Shown here in pieces: positions 13,720 through 23,330 of a stretch of 64,000 nucleotides of DNA. The first letter of the stretch is position 1. The number at the start of each line of letters is the position of its first letter. The DNA lies in the NCBI GenBank assembly GCA_947589105.1, contig CANQBL010000001.1:1-64000 (forward strand), given 5' to 3'. A program made the position numbers and the translations under genes. This stretch comes from an uncultured Bacilli bacterium. GTDB taxonomy: Bacteria; Bacillota_I; Bacilli_A; RF39; UBA660. The notes beneath the pieces were generated by a model. The model ran no database searches and had not been told where the DNA came from. It worked only from the letters and a program-made list of their open reading frames with translations.

Positions 13720-13926
13720 ATGAAAACAGTACAAATTATATCGCTAGCACTTGTGATTATTGGTGCTTTAAACTGGGGACTAATAGGATTATTTAATTTC
13801 GATTTAGTCGCAACCATATTCGGCGGAGCAAATGCCTTAGGATCTAAAATAGTATATATTTTAGTTGGTATTTGTGGTTTAATAAGCATTAAAACACTTG
13901 CAGAACTAATAAATGACATTAAATAA
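13720..13926 (+). CDS. DUF378 family small membrane protein
   Basis: LVIIGALNWGLIGLFNFDLVATIFGG...ARIVYILVGICGL-type sequence; RBS AGGAGG. Confidence 0.88.
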   Translation: MKTVQIISLALVIIGALNWGLIGLFNFDLVATIFGGANALGSKIVYILVGICGLISIKTLAELINDIK

Positions 13927-13955
13927 AACAGTTTTCATGATGAAAACTGTTTTTT
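13925..13955 (+). terminator. intrinsic terminator after the DUF378 gene
   Basis: AAAACAGTTTTCATGATGAAAACTGTTTTTT. Confidence 0.8.
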
Positions 13956-13956
13956 A

Positions 13957-14703
13957 TTAATACTCTACATCAATTAACGTTAAACCATTAGCAGGTGCCA
14001 TAAAAGGAGCACTCTTTCTATCTTTTTTATCAATTAGAATTGGAATAGAATTTGCAGCAATCTTTTCTTCTCCTATTTTTATTAAAGTACCAACCATGCT
14101 TCTTACCTGATACTTTAAAAATCCTTTGGCTTTGAAAGTAATAATTATATTATTATTACTAACTTTTATATTTGCTTCAAAAATTTCTCTAACTTTATTT
14201 GTTCTTTTATCCTGTGCTGATGAAAAAGATGTAAAATCATAAATCCCAATAAAATCTTTTATTGCTTTTTTCATTAGTCTAACATTAAGAGGTTTACAAT
14301 ATTGATACACGTGGGTGCGAAGTATGGGATTATAATTACCTGTATTTATTGTATATTGATAAGTTTTTGACTTAACCATATATCTAGCATGAAAATCACC
14401 ATCAACCATTGTAACTGTATTAATGTGTATATCCTGTGGTAAGTAACTATTTAAAGCTTTTTTTAGCTTATAACATGGTATAGAAGTTCGTAAATCAAAA
14501 TGAGCCTTTTGATGAAGAGCGCTTACCTTAGCATCAGTTCTTCCAGAAGCACAAACTATTACAGGAAAATTATTTATACTGGTTAAAACTTTCTCAAGTT
14601 CTTCTTGAATGGTTCTTAAACCACTTTGTTTTTGATATCCGCTAAATGATTCACCTGAATATGAAAAATCAATTAAATATCTCATTTTAACCACCCTAAC
14701 CAT
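13957..14703 (-). CDS. truA: tRNA pseudouridine synthase A
   Basis: SYSGESFSGYQKQ, ASGRTDAKVSALHQKAHF. Confidence 0.96.
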   Translation of the reverse strand: MVRVVKMRYLIDFSYSGESFSGYQKQSGLRTIQEELEKVLTSINNFPVIVCASGRTDAKVSALHQKAHFDLRTSIPCYKLKKALNSYLPQDIHINTVTMVDGDFHARYMVKSKTYQYTINTGNYNPILRTHVYQYCKPLNVRLMKKAIKDFIGIYDFTSFSSAQDKRTNKVREIFEANIKVSNNNIIITFKAKGFLKYQVRSMVGTLIKIGEEKIAANSIPILIDKKDRKSAPFMAPANGLTLIDVEY

Positions 14704-15425
14704 ATTACAAAATAAAATAAAATAAAATCTAATATTATAAGAGTTTTATCAAATTTAGTAACCTTATTTTCGTGATAATTAGTGCGATTTTTACCATAAC
14801 CATAAAATCTTAACTTCATCACCGCAATTGTTCTTGTAGAAAGCTTATAAGATAACCTAATTATAGGAATAGTCATTTTCCTAAAAGTAGTTATTCTATT
14901 TTTTTTATATGGTATACCCCGGTAAGCCATCGATTTTCTAACCGCTCTTGATTGATCAAATAAATTGGAAAAAAACTTAATGGCAAGAGCTATCATAAGA
15001 GATGCGTTAGATACCGGAAATCCAATTTTTTTTAAAGGCTTAAAAAGGCTCTCAAACCCCCAAGCTATTTCACTAAGAGAAGTAGTAAATGTTAAAATAA
15101 GAAATAAAATAACTATTAACACTAACTTTAAAACAATTAATAATGATAATAATAAATCAAACGTAACTAAAAATGATAATAAAAAAGTAAAATAATATAT
15201 AAACCATAGTATTAAAATATTTGAAGCATAAACATCAAAATCTATCTTTGTTTTAATAACTATATATATTAAAAACGAGGAAACTATCAAAACAGAAAAA
15301 TAATCTTTTAAAAGTAAAGTAATAAAAACTGATAATAAAAACCATGCAACTTTCATTTTTGAGTTCATCATGTGAACCTTTGATTCTCTAGGAATGTACT
15401 TAAAAAACGAATGTTTTTTATTCAT
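14682..15425 (-). CDS. ecfT: energy-coupling factor transporter transmembrane protein EcfT
   Basis: CbiQ/EcfT-like membrane protein, context after two EcfA genes. Confidence 0.88.
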   Translation of the reverse strand: MNKKHSFFKYIPRESKVHMMNSKMKVAWFLLSVFITLLLKDYFSVLIVSSFLIYIVIKTKIDFDVYASNILILWFIYYFTFLLSFLVTFDLLLSLLIVLKLVLIVILFLILTFTTSLSEIAWGFESLFKPLKKIGFPVSNASLMIALAIKFFSNLFDQSRAVRKSMAYRGIPYKKNRITTFRKMTIPIIRLSYKLSTRTIAVMKLRFYGYGKNRTNYHENKVTKFDKTLIILDFILFYFVIWLGWLK

Positions 15426-16290
15426 CTTGTATCACCCCTACTGTATTATTATTAAAATTATTAGCTATCTTCCTTACTAACGAATTTAAGTTGTCTACGT
15501 AACCAAAATCTATTCCGGTTTTATTTTTAATAATGTCACAAATCTTTACAACATTTGGAATAGGAGCTTTATTTTCTTCAAGAAGTTTAATATTACTAAA
15601 AACCTCCGTTTTACTTCCTTGTTTTATTATCTTTCCCTCATTTAATACCACTACATCATCTACTATTTCATAAAGCATATCAACATCATGCGTAACTATT
15701 ACTATGGTTTTCATGTATCTATTTTTTAAATTTTTAATAAGTTTCATTAATTTTCTCTTACTATTGTTATCAAGTCCAATGGTTGGTTCATCCATTATTA
15801 TTAATTTAGGATTTGATATTAAAACCGATGCTATTGCAACCCTTCTTTTTTCCCCTGCATTTAAACTAAACGGACTTCTTTTAATATAAGTATCATCCAA
15901 TCCTACCATTCTTAAAGCTTTTTTAACTTTATTTTTTATATTCTTGTTTTTAGGCTCAAATACTTTACTAGAAAAAGCAATTTCTTCACCTACTGTACTA
16001 CAAAAAAACTGCTTTTCTGGAAATTGATATACAAGCCCTACATCATATCTAAACTTATTAAAATCAAATTTTTTAGTTAACTCATAATTACCTATTACTA
16101 CCTCACCAGTAGTTGGTTTAGTTATACCATTCATTAGTTCCAACATAGTAGATTTCCCACTACCAATTGGACCAATAACTCCATGTATTAAATTACCTTC
16201 TAAAAAAACACTTATATTATCTAAAGCTTTTTTATTATTTGGTTCACTATCATTATAAGAAAAACTAACATTTCTAAAAATTATTTCCAT
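15418..16290 (-). CDS. ecfA2: energy-coupling factor transporter ATPase (EcfA2)
   Basis: Walker A GPIGSGKSTM, YQFPEKQFF, LNAGEKRRVAIA. Confidence 0.93.
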   Translation of the reverse strand: MEIIFRNVSFSYNDSEPNNKKALDNISVFLEGNLIHGVIGPIGSGKSTMLELMNGITKPTTGEVVIGNYELTKKFDFNKFRYDVGLVYQFPEKQFFCSTVGEEIAFSSKVFEPKNKNIKNKVKKALRMVGLDDTYIKRSPFSLNAGEKRRVAIASVLISNPKLIIMDEPTIGLDNNSKRKLMKLIKNLKNRYMKTIVIVTHDVDMLYEIVDDVVVLNEGKIIKQGSKTEVFSNIKLLEENKAPIPNVVKICDIIKNKTGIDFGYVDNLNSLVRKIANNFNNNTVGVIQDE

Positions 16291-17087
16291 ATTTCATCAA
16301 CCAGCCTTTCAGGAATTAAATATATCTTATCCACAAGATTATATAATCTTAACTTTTGACTTAGTTCTACCGAAAACGGAACTTCCAATCCTATTTTTCT
16401 CATAACCCTTTCTTCATCAAAAACAACTGGAAAAGAACCATCAACAACAATTTTACCTTGATTTAATACTACTAACCTATCAGAATATATAGCTTCCTCT
16501 AAATTATGAGTAAAAGAAATTATCGTTACTCTTTTTTTTAGGTTATATTCTTTAAGTATTTTATATAATTTATCCCTTTCATTAATATCAACCATCATTA
16601 ATGCTTCATCTAAAACTAGTATTGTAGGTTCAAGCATAAGGGCACAACCAAGAGCAACTTTTTGCTTTTCCCCTCCGGATAAATTATAAGGATTTTCCTT
16701 AAGAATGTTTTCTATTTTAAGAAGGTGAGATATTTCTTTTATCTTTTTGTTTATTGTAGATGGATAAACAGCCATGTTTTCTAAAGAAAACGCAAGTTCA
16801 TCTTCTACTGTTTCACAAGCAAAAAAATTATCTGGATTATCGAAAACAAAACCAATTTCTCTTCTTATTTCACTAATATTTTTGCGATTAATTTTATTGC
16901 CAAAAACTTTTACATCCGAATAAGTTTTAACTAGTCCTGCTATTATTTTAACAAGAGTTGTTTTCCCAGCACCATTTGGTCCAGCTATGGTGACCCAAGT
17001 TCCACGCTTTATATTTAAGCTAAAATCATCATAAATAAACTTTTTATCATATCTAAAAGTAAGATTGTTTATCTCAATTATATTCAA
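16281..17087 (-). CDS. ecfA1: energy-coupling factor transporter ATPase (EcfA1)
   Basis: GPNGAGKTTLVK, DNPDNFFACETVEDELAF, LSGGEKQKVALG. Confidence 0.93.
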   Translation of the reverse strand: MNIIEINNLTFRYDKKFIYDDFSLNIKRGTWVTIAGPNGAGKTTLVKIIAGLVKTYSDVKVFGNKINRKNISEIRREIGFVFDNPDNFFACETVEDELAFSLENMAVYPSTINKKIKEISHLLKIENILKENPYNLSGGEKQKVALGCALMLEPTILVLDEALMMVDINERDKLYKILKEYNLKKRVTIISFTHNLEEAIYSDRLVVLNQGKIVVDGSFPVVFDEERVMRKIGLEVPFSVELSQKLRLYNLVDKIYLIPERLVDEIWK

Positions 17088-17163
17088 CTTTGGTCACCTC
17101 CTTAAAAGCTAAGGAAATATTATATAACAAAATTAAAAAAAAGCCAAATCTAATATGACTTTC

Positions 17164-17574
17164 TTATTCAAATTTTTTGTAATTTCCCGTTGGATTTTTA
17201 CCTACTGCTTCTAAACCAGGACAATTAACATATGCATCAAACATATTATCATTAGAATTTTTATCTATTAATAAATATACATCACAGGTATCTTTTACCC
17301 CAGTAGGATTTTTAATGTCAGATTTTATATATCCATTTTCCTTTAAATAATCAATATCAAAATAATATTTATCATCCACTAATTTAGTTTTTTCAGAAAT
17401 ATATACATCTGGTCCAAAAGTTTTTATATCATTGTAAATACTTTCAACTTCAGATTGGTTAGCCGTTTTCTTTTGCCTTAATACAGCTATGCCTGCAATA
17501 GTCATTATTACTGCTAAAACGACTATTACTGCTAATAATTCAATTAAAGTAAATCCATTATTATTCTTATTCAT
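17164..17574 (-). CDS. second type IV pilin-like / pseudopilin protein
   Basis: MNKNNNGFTLIELLAVIVVLAVIMTIAGIAVLRQ prepilin signal; two distal cysteines. Confidence 0.78.
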   Translation of the reverse strand: MNKNNNGFTLIELLAVIVVLAVIMTIAGIAVLRQKKTANQSEVESIYNDIKTFGPDVYISEKTKLVDDKYYFDIDYLKENGYIKSDIKNPTGVKDTCDVYLLIDKNSNDNMFDAYVNCPGLEAVGKNPTGNYKKFE

Positions 17575-17575
17575 T

Positions 17576-18322
17576 TTATCTCTCCTTTTTTCTTTGAACA
17601 TTATAATCTATTTTTGCTAATAACTTTAATGGAAGTAGTTTACTTGCCATAACACAAAATTTATTTATAAGACCCGGAATTATAATTAGTTTATTTTTAA
17701 ACATTTTATTAATTGCATATTCAGCCACATAATCACTAGATATTCCTTTTACAGCAAAGTTAACTCCAGCTACGTTATTAAAGTTTGTATTTACTGGGCC
17801 CGGACATAAAACGGATACTTTAACATTTGATTTAGATCTTCGTAATTCTTCATAAATAGACAGCGTAAGCTTTAAAACATAAGATTTAGAAGAATAATAC
17901 GTTGCCATTAAAGGTCCAGGTAAAAATGCTGCTGTAGAAGCGACATTTAATATTTTTCCTTCGTCTTTTTTTATCATTTCAATTAAATATAATTTTGTTA
18001 ATACATGAACAGCTTTTAAATTAACATCAACCATATTTAATTCTTTATCTAAACTAGTTTTAGCAAATTCACCAAAGATTCCGTAACCAGCATTATTTAC
18101 TAATATATCAATATCTTTAAACTTTGAAAAAACTTTTTTACAATCTTCTATGTTAGATAAATCAGCAATATAAATTTCAGCTTTACTAAAACATAAATTT
18201 GCTACTTTTTTTAATTCCTTTTCATTTCTAGATACCAAGATAACATCGTATCCTTTTTTACTTAATTTTATAGCAATTTCTTTCCCTATTCCACTTGATG
18301 CTCCTGTTATCAAAGCTTTCAT
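17576..18322 (-). CDS. short-chain dehydrogenase/reductase
   Basis: ITGASSGIGKEIA, LVNNAGYGIFG, YYSSKSYV. Confidence 0.92.
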   Translation of the reverse strand: MKALITGASSGIGKEIAIKLSKKGYDVILVSRNEKELKKVANLCFSKAEIYIADLSNIEDCKKVFSKFKDIDILVNNAGYGIFGEFAKTSLDKELNMVDVNLKAVHVLTKLYLIEMIKKDEGKILNVASTAAFLPGPLMATYYSSKSYVLKLTLSIYEELRRSKSNVKVSVLCPGPVNTNFNNVAGVNFAVKGISSDYVAEYAINKMFKNKLIIIPGLINKFCVMASKLLPLKLLAKIDYNVQRKKER

Positions 18323-18526
18323 ATCATCACCATGTTAATTATACTATATAATAAATTATTAATCAAAATAAATTGCAAAAGACAAAACTTTTAGAACTTT
18401 ATACCTGTAAGAATAGTAAAGGTAATAAAATAGTAATATTAATAAAAATTAAAAACAAATGATATATATAAAATATAATTATTTTAAAAAGAGGCCTTTT
18501 AAGCCTTGTTTTTTTAATATTTCATA

Positions 18527-19312
18527 TTACCTACGTTTAACTAAGCTTTTAATAGTTACTAATGAAACTCCTAATCCAATAACTGATAATACAAAAAATA
18601 AGTTCGTATTATCAGAAGTATTTGGATTATCTTCTATAGCTTGAGTTGTTACATCAGTATTTCTAATTGGTAAATTTGTATATACATCTATTCCATTTTT
18701 AATATCTATGTTGCAAAACCATAAATATTTAACCGAAACATCCTTTTGTGAAGTAATAGGATTTTTGGTATCTTTAGTAACAATAGTATCAAAATCTATA
18801 TTACCTGTTGTAGCGATTTGTTTATCATAATTTAAAATTGTAAATCTAACATATGTTTTATTATCTTTAATAAACATCTTCCACTGATAAGTATAAATTC
18901 CATTTTCTTTAATCGTTGCCTTAAAGCTAGGAGCCCAGCCAGCGGTTACGAAAATATTGTCACCGGATTTTTGTGTCATAACAACTGCTTCTGACACATA
19001 CTCATTGTTACCATTTCTTAAAGCTAATGATACTTCAAATAATTCACTATTTTCAATTGATGGAAAATCAATTTTTATATAAGTTTCCTCAGTAATTCCA
19101 TCTTTAAGTTTAGAAGTACTTGCTTTGCTATATGGACCACTACCATTTTTTTCTTTTAATCTTGTTATATTATCACTTATTTTTTCTTTAGTTCCATATT
19201 GTCCTTCAGCTACCCAGTCATTAAACTCATACTTAGTTAAAGCTTTAACTGAATAATTCAAGCTAAAAAAGGCTACAATAAGTAAAAAACACATAAAAAT
19301 TTTCTTTGCCAT
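18527..19312 (-). CDS. secreted surface protein with NPNTS-type sortase-like C-terminal anchor
   Basis: N-terminal signal peptide; C-terminus NPNTSDNTNLFFVLSVIGLGVSLVTIKSLVKRR (motif, hydrophobic stretch, KRR tail). Confidence 0.6.
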   Translation of the reverse strand: MAKKIFMCFLLIVAFFSLNYSVKALTKYEFNDWVAEGQYGTKEKISDNITRLKEKNGSGPYSKASTSKLKDGITEETYIKIDFPSIENSELFEVSLALRNGNNEYVSEAVVMTQKSGDNIFVTAGWAPSFKATIKENGIYTYQWKMFIKDNKTYVRFTILNYDKQIATTGNIDFDTIVTKDTKNPITSQKDVSVKYLWFCNIDIKNGIDVYTNLPIRNTDVTTQAIEDNPNTSDNTNLFFVLSVIGLGVSLVTIKSLVKRR

Positions 19313-19403
19313 TATTTCTCCTTTCTAAGATTACACTAATATTATGTTAATATAAAATACAATAATACTATGAAAAAAATGGCAATTTTTTTTAAATTTT
19401 AAT

Positions 19404-19432
19404 AAAAAAAGTTAATACTTATCGTATTAACT
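19404..19432 (-). terminator. terminator of the ribosomal protein operon
   Basis: Minus strand GTTAATAC GATAA GTATTAAC TTTTTTT. Confidence 0.8.
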
Positions 19433-19442
19433 TATTACGTTA

Positions 19443-19787
19443 TTATTTTACTAACTCTAGGACAACTACTAATGCATCGTCGCCTTTTCTTTCTTGTAAT
19501 TTTAGTATTCTAGTGTATCCACCATTTCTGTTTTCATAACGTTTAGCAAGCTCATTAAATACTTTTTTCACAGCTTCTTCATCATTATGCAAAAAAGCAA
19601 GTGCGTTACGTCTAGAAATTAAGCTTCCATTCTTACCATAAGTAACCATTTTATCAAAGCATTTACGTACTTCTTTTGCACGTGTTTCTGTTGTTTCAAT
19701 ACGTTCATTTTTAATTAGGTCCTTAGTTAAGTTGGCAAGCATAGCTTTTCTGTGTTTATTAGTGCGTCCTAATTTTCTATAAGCCAC
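19443..19787 (-). CDS. rplQ: 50S ribosomal protein L17
   Basis: [21 protein letters not shown]. Confidence 0.97.
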   Translation of the reverse strand: MAYRKLGRTNKHRKAMLANLTKDLIKNERIETTETRAKEVRKCFDKMVTYGKNGSLISRRNALAFLHNDEEAVKKVFNELAKRYENRNGGYTRILKLQERKGDDALVVVLELVK

Positions 19788-19805
19788 TTTAATTCCTCCT
19801 TACTT

Positions 19806-20756
19806 TTAGTCGTCGTTTCTAAATGAGAATCCCATTTCTTTAACTTTATCGATTACTTCTTTAAGTGATTTTTTACCTAAGTTACGAATCTTCATCATTT
19901 CATTTTCACTTTTTTGCGTTAAGTCTTGTAATGTATTAATGTTAGCTCTTTTTAAACAGTTATAAGCTCTAACTGAAAATTCTAACTCATCAATTGACAT
20001 TTCTAGAGCTTTTGTTTTTGAATCATCTACGTTTTGTTTCATAAGTCCTGTTTCATCAGCTATTTCGTCTAACTTAGTTAAAATTTCAAAATGCTCTATT
20101 ATTATTCTAGATGCTAAAGCAATCGCTTCCTCTGGTTTCATTGAACCATTAGTCCAAACTTCCATGGTTAATTTATCATAAGTATCATCTTGCCCAACAC
20201 GAGCTCCTTCAACTTCATAATTAACTCTTTCAATTGGAGAAAAATTAGAATCCATAGCAATTGTGTTTAATTTTGCATCACCAAATAATTTCTTATTAGC
20301 CTCTGCTCTAACATATCCACGACCACTTCCAACAGTCATTTCCATGTTTAATTTTCCGCCTTTAACAAGGGTAGCAATTTCTTGTTCTGGATTAATAATT
20401 TCAATATCAGCATCTTTTTCTATATCAGCTGCAGTAACTACTCCTTCTTTACTTGCGTTTAATTTAATCGTCTTAGGCTCATTAGTATGATTTTTAACAA
20501 CCACACTCTTTAAATTTAATATAATTTGTGTTACATCTTCAATAACTCCATCAATCGTTTGGAATTCATGAAGAACACCATCGATGTGAACCATAGTTAT
20601 AGCATCTCCAGGTAATGAAGATAACATTACTCTTCTAAGAGCGTTTCCAAGAGTCGTACCGAAACCTCTTTCTAAAGGTTCGATTTCAAACTTTCCATAG
20701 TTTCTACTTTCTACGTATTCAGAAACTTTAAATTGTGGTTTTTCAAATTTTATCAC
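19806..20756 (-). CDS. rpoA: DNA-directed RNA polymerase subunit alpha
   Basis: FEIEPLERGFGTTLGNALRRVMLSSLPG; alpha-CTD present. Confidence 0.98.
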   Translation of the reverse strand: MIKFEKPQFKVSEYVESRNYGKFEIEPLERGFGTTLGNALRRVMLSSLPGDAITMVHIDGVLHEFQTIDGVIEDVTQIILNLKSVVVKNHTNEPKTIKLNASKEGVVTAADIEKDADIEIINPEQEIATLVKGGKLNMEMTVGSGRGYVRAEANKKLFGDAKLNTIAMDSNFSPIERVNYEVEGARVGQDDTYDKLTMEVWTNGSMKPEEAIALASRIIIEHFEILTKLDEIADETGLMKQNVDDSKTKALEMSIDELEFSVRAYNCLKRANINTLQDLTQKSENEMMKIRNLGKKSLKEVIDKVKEMGFSFRNDD

Positions 20757-20780
20757 CTAAAATCACTCCCTTTTTTAAAA

Positions 20781-21164
20781 TTATCCACGTGGACGTTTTG
20801 GTGGACGACAACCATTATGTGGTACTGGTGTTACATCTGTAATTGAAAGAATTTCTAATCCTGCAGTTTGTAACGAACGAATAGCAGTTTCTCTACCTGA
20901 TCCTAATCCTTTTACAAAAACATCTACTTTTCTCATACCAGAATCATATGCTGCCTTTCCTGCAGCTTCAGCACTCATTCCAGCAGCGAATGGAGTTTTC
21001 TTTTTACTTCCTTTAAAACCTGAAGTTCCACTTGTTGCCCATGATACTACATTACCTTCTTTATCAGTAATTGTTACAATCGTGTTATTAAACGTTGAGT
21101 GAATATGAGCATGTCCTTCAGGAATGTTCTTTTTAACCTTACGTTTTCTTGCTTTGTAAGCCAT
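20781..21164 (-). CDS. rpsK: 30S ribosomal protein S11
   Basis: [15 protein letters not shown]...[13 protein letters not shown]. Confidence 0.98.
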   Translation of the reverse strand: MAYKARKRKVKKNIPEGHAHIHSTFNNTIVTITDKEGNVVSWATSGTSGFKGSKKKTPFAAGMSAEAAGKAAYDSGMRKVDVFVKGLGSGRETAIRSLQTAGLEILSITDVTPVPHNGCRPPKRPRG

Positions 21165-21182
21165 TATTTACCCTCCTTTTTC

Positions 21183-21548
21183 CTACTTCTTCTTGTTTGC
21201 TACAGTCTTACCTCTACCTTTACGAGTCTTTGCGTTACTTCTAGTAGATTGACCTCTTACAGGTAATCCTTTACGATGACGAATACCTTGGTAAGAACCG
21301 ATTTCCATCTTGGTTTTAATATTCATAGAAACTTCTCTTCTTAAGTCACCTTCTAATAAATAATTATCTAGTTCCTTACGAATTTTAGAAATTTCTTCAT
21401 CTGTTAAATCCTTTGCCTTAGTGTCAAGGTTAATATTTAACTTTGTTAAAATTTGCCTTGATAACTTTCTACCTATACCATGAATGTAAGTTAAAGCAAC
21501 TTCAATTCTTTTTTCGTTTGGTAAATCAACGTTTTTTATACGTGCCAT
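21183..21548 (-). CDS. rpsM: 30S ribosomal protein S13
   Basis: [28 protein letters not shown]. Confidence 0.98.
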   Translation of the reverse strand: MARIKNVDLPNEKRIEVALTYIHGIGRKLSRQILTKLNINLDTKAKDLTDEEISKIRKELDNYLLEGDLRREVSMNIKTKMEIGSYQGIRHRKGLPVRGQSTRSNAKTRKGRGKTVANKKK

Positions 21549-21566
21549 TTACTATCGCACCTCCTA

Positions 21567-21680
21567 TTATCCTTGTCTTTGCTTATGTTTTGGGTTTTCA
21601 CAGATAACCATTACTTTCCCATTACGTTTAATAATTTTACATTTATCACAAATTTTCTTTACTGATGGTCTAACTTTCAT
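21567..21680 (-). CDS. rpmJ: 50S ribosomal protein L36 (37 aa, below the ORF-track size cutoff)
   Basis: Hand translation: [37 protein letters not shown]. Confidence 0.96.
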   Translation of the reverse strand: MKVRPSVKKICDKCKIIKRNGKVMVICENPKHKQRQG

Positions 21681-21695
21681 ATTTTTTTCCTCCTA

Positions 21696-21911
21696 TTATT
21701 TTCTATAGGTTATACGCCCACGTGTTAAATCATAAGGCGATATTTCCAAAGACACTGTATCACCTGGTAAGATACGAATCTTGTTCATTCGCATTTTACC
21801 AGAAACGCGGGCTTCTACAGTGTGTCCATTTTCTAATACTACTTTAAAATCTCCGCCTTTAAGAAGTTCAACTACTTTACCCTCAACTTCTATTACATCT
21901 TCCTTGGCCAC
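21696..21911 (-). CDS. infA: translation initiation factor IF-1
   Basis: [30 protein letters not shown]. Confidence 0.98.
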   Translation of the reverse strand: MAKEDVIEVEGKVVELLKGGDFKVVLENGHTVEARVSGKMRMNKIRILPGDTVSLEISPYDLTRGRITYRK

Positions 21912-21918
21912 TTATTAA

Positions 21919-22665
21919 TCACTCTCCCGTTAATATCTGATAACCATCTTTAGTAACCAAAACCGTGTGCTCAAAGTGAGCCGAAGGTTTTCTGTCTAAA
22001 GTTGTTATTGTCCAGTCATTATCTTCAACTACTATATCATCAGATCCTAAATTTAGCATCGGTTCTATCGCTATTACCATACCCTCTTTTAGGACAGGAC
22101 CAGTATGAGCTGAACCATAGTTAGGAACATCTGGGTCCTCATGAAGGTTATTTCCAACTCCATGCCCACATAATTCTCTTACTATACCTAGATTATGAGC
22201 ATTAGCATAACGTTCAATTTTATAACCAATATCACCAATTCTAGCACCTGGTTTAACTTCTTTAATGCCTTCCCATAATGCTTGTTTTGTATGTTCCATT
22301 AAATATTTTTTATCATCATCTATTTCTCCTACGGCATATGACCAGGCAGAATCACCATGGTAACCCTTATAGTCCGCACCGATATCAATAGATACTATAT
22401 CTCCCTTTTTTAACTTCCGGTTTGATGGTATGCCATGCACAACTTCCTCATTAACAGATATACAAGTTGCATTTGGAAACCCCTCATACCCTTTAAACGA
22501 AGGCTTCGCTCCTTTACTTATTATAAACTTTTCAGCTAACCCGTCAAGTTCTAACAAACTAACACCTGGTTTTATGAAAGGTTCTAAATACTTATGAGTT
22601 TGATAAACTATGTTACCCGCAATAACCATTAATTCAATTTCTCTTTTTGATTTAATACTTATCAT
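21919..22665 (-). CDS. map: type I methionyl aminopeptidase
   Basis: ISVNEEVVHGIPSNRKLKKGDIVSIDIGADYKGYHGDSA. Confidence 0.97.
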   Translation of the reverse strand: MISIKSKREIELMVIAGNIVYQTHKYLEPFIKPGVSLLELDGLAEKFIISKGAKPSFKGYEGFPNATCISVNEEVVHGIPSNRKLKKGDIVSIDIGADYKGYHGDSAWSYAVGEIDDDKKYLMEHTKQALWEGIKEVKPGARIGDIGYKIERYANAHNLGIVRELCGHGVGNNLHEDPDVPNYGSAHTGPVLKEGMVIAIEPMLNLGSDDIVVEDNDWTITTLDRKPSAHFEHTVLVTKDGYQILTGE

Positions 22666-22676
22666 TTTTTGCCTTC

Positions 22677-23330
22677 TTAATCTTCAATTATTTTAACAGC
22701 ATCATTAAAGGTTTCAAATTTACTTTCATGAGCTTCTATTACTTTTAATACCCCTTTATTTTTATAGTAATCATAAAGTGGCATTGTTTTATTTACATAT
22801 TCATCAAACCTCTTAATAAAGGTTTCTTCGCTATCATCAGCACGTTGTGTTAATGGTACATTACAATCATCACACATACCATCCTTTTTTGGTTTCATTT
22901 CATTTGAATACTTGTTATAAATACGTCCGCACTTAGGACAAGTAATTCTTGAACATGCACGCTTCATAGCTACTTCTTTATCAATGTTGATATATATTAC
23001 AACACCTAATTCTTTTCCAAGCCTATCTAATAATTCATCATATTTTAAAGCTTGATTTAAAGTCCTTGGAAAACCATCTAATATGTATCCGTTTTCACAA
23101 TCACTTTTTGTTATACGATTTGAAATAAGCTCTATTATAACTTCATCAGAAACAAACTTACCTTCTTTCATAAGACTTTCAGCTTGTTTTCCTATTTCCG
23201 TTTTATTTTTTATTTCTTCTCTTAATAGATCCCCTGTAGATATATGTCCATAACCATACTTTTCTACTAACATTTCAGATAGCGTCCCCTTACCAGCGGC
23301 AGGAGGTGCTAAAAATATAATATTTTTCAT
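22677..23330 (-). CDS. adk: adenylate kinase (zinc-binding lid)
   Basis: APPAAGKGTLSEMLVEKYGYGHISTGDLLR; CPKC...CDDC. Confidence 0.97.
   Translation of the reverse strand: MKNIIFLAPPAAGKGTLSEMLVEKYGYGHISTGDLLREEIKNKTEIGKQAESLMKEGKFVSDEVIIELISNRITKSDCENGYILDGFPRTLNQALKYDELLDRLGKELGVVIYINIDKEVAMKRACSRITCPKCGRIYNKYSNEMKPKKDGMCDDCNVPLTQRADDSEETFIKRFDEYVNKTMPLYDYYKNKGVLKVIEAHESKFETFNDAVKIIED

Noticed and set aside
13659-13919. Minus ORF of 86 aa
   Set aside because: Antisense to the well-supported DUF378 gene with RBS and terminator.
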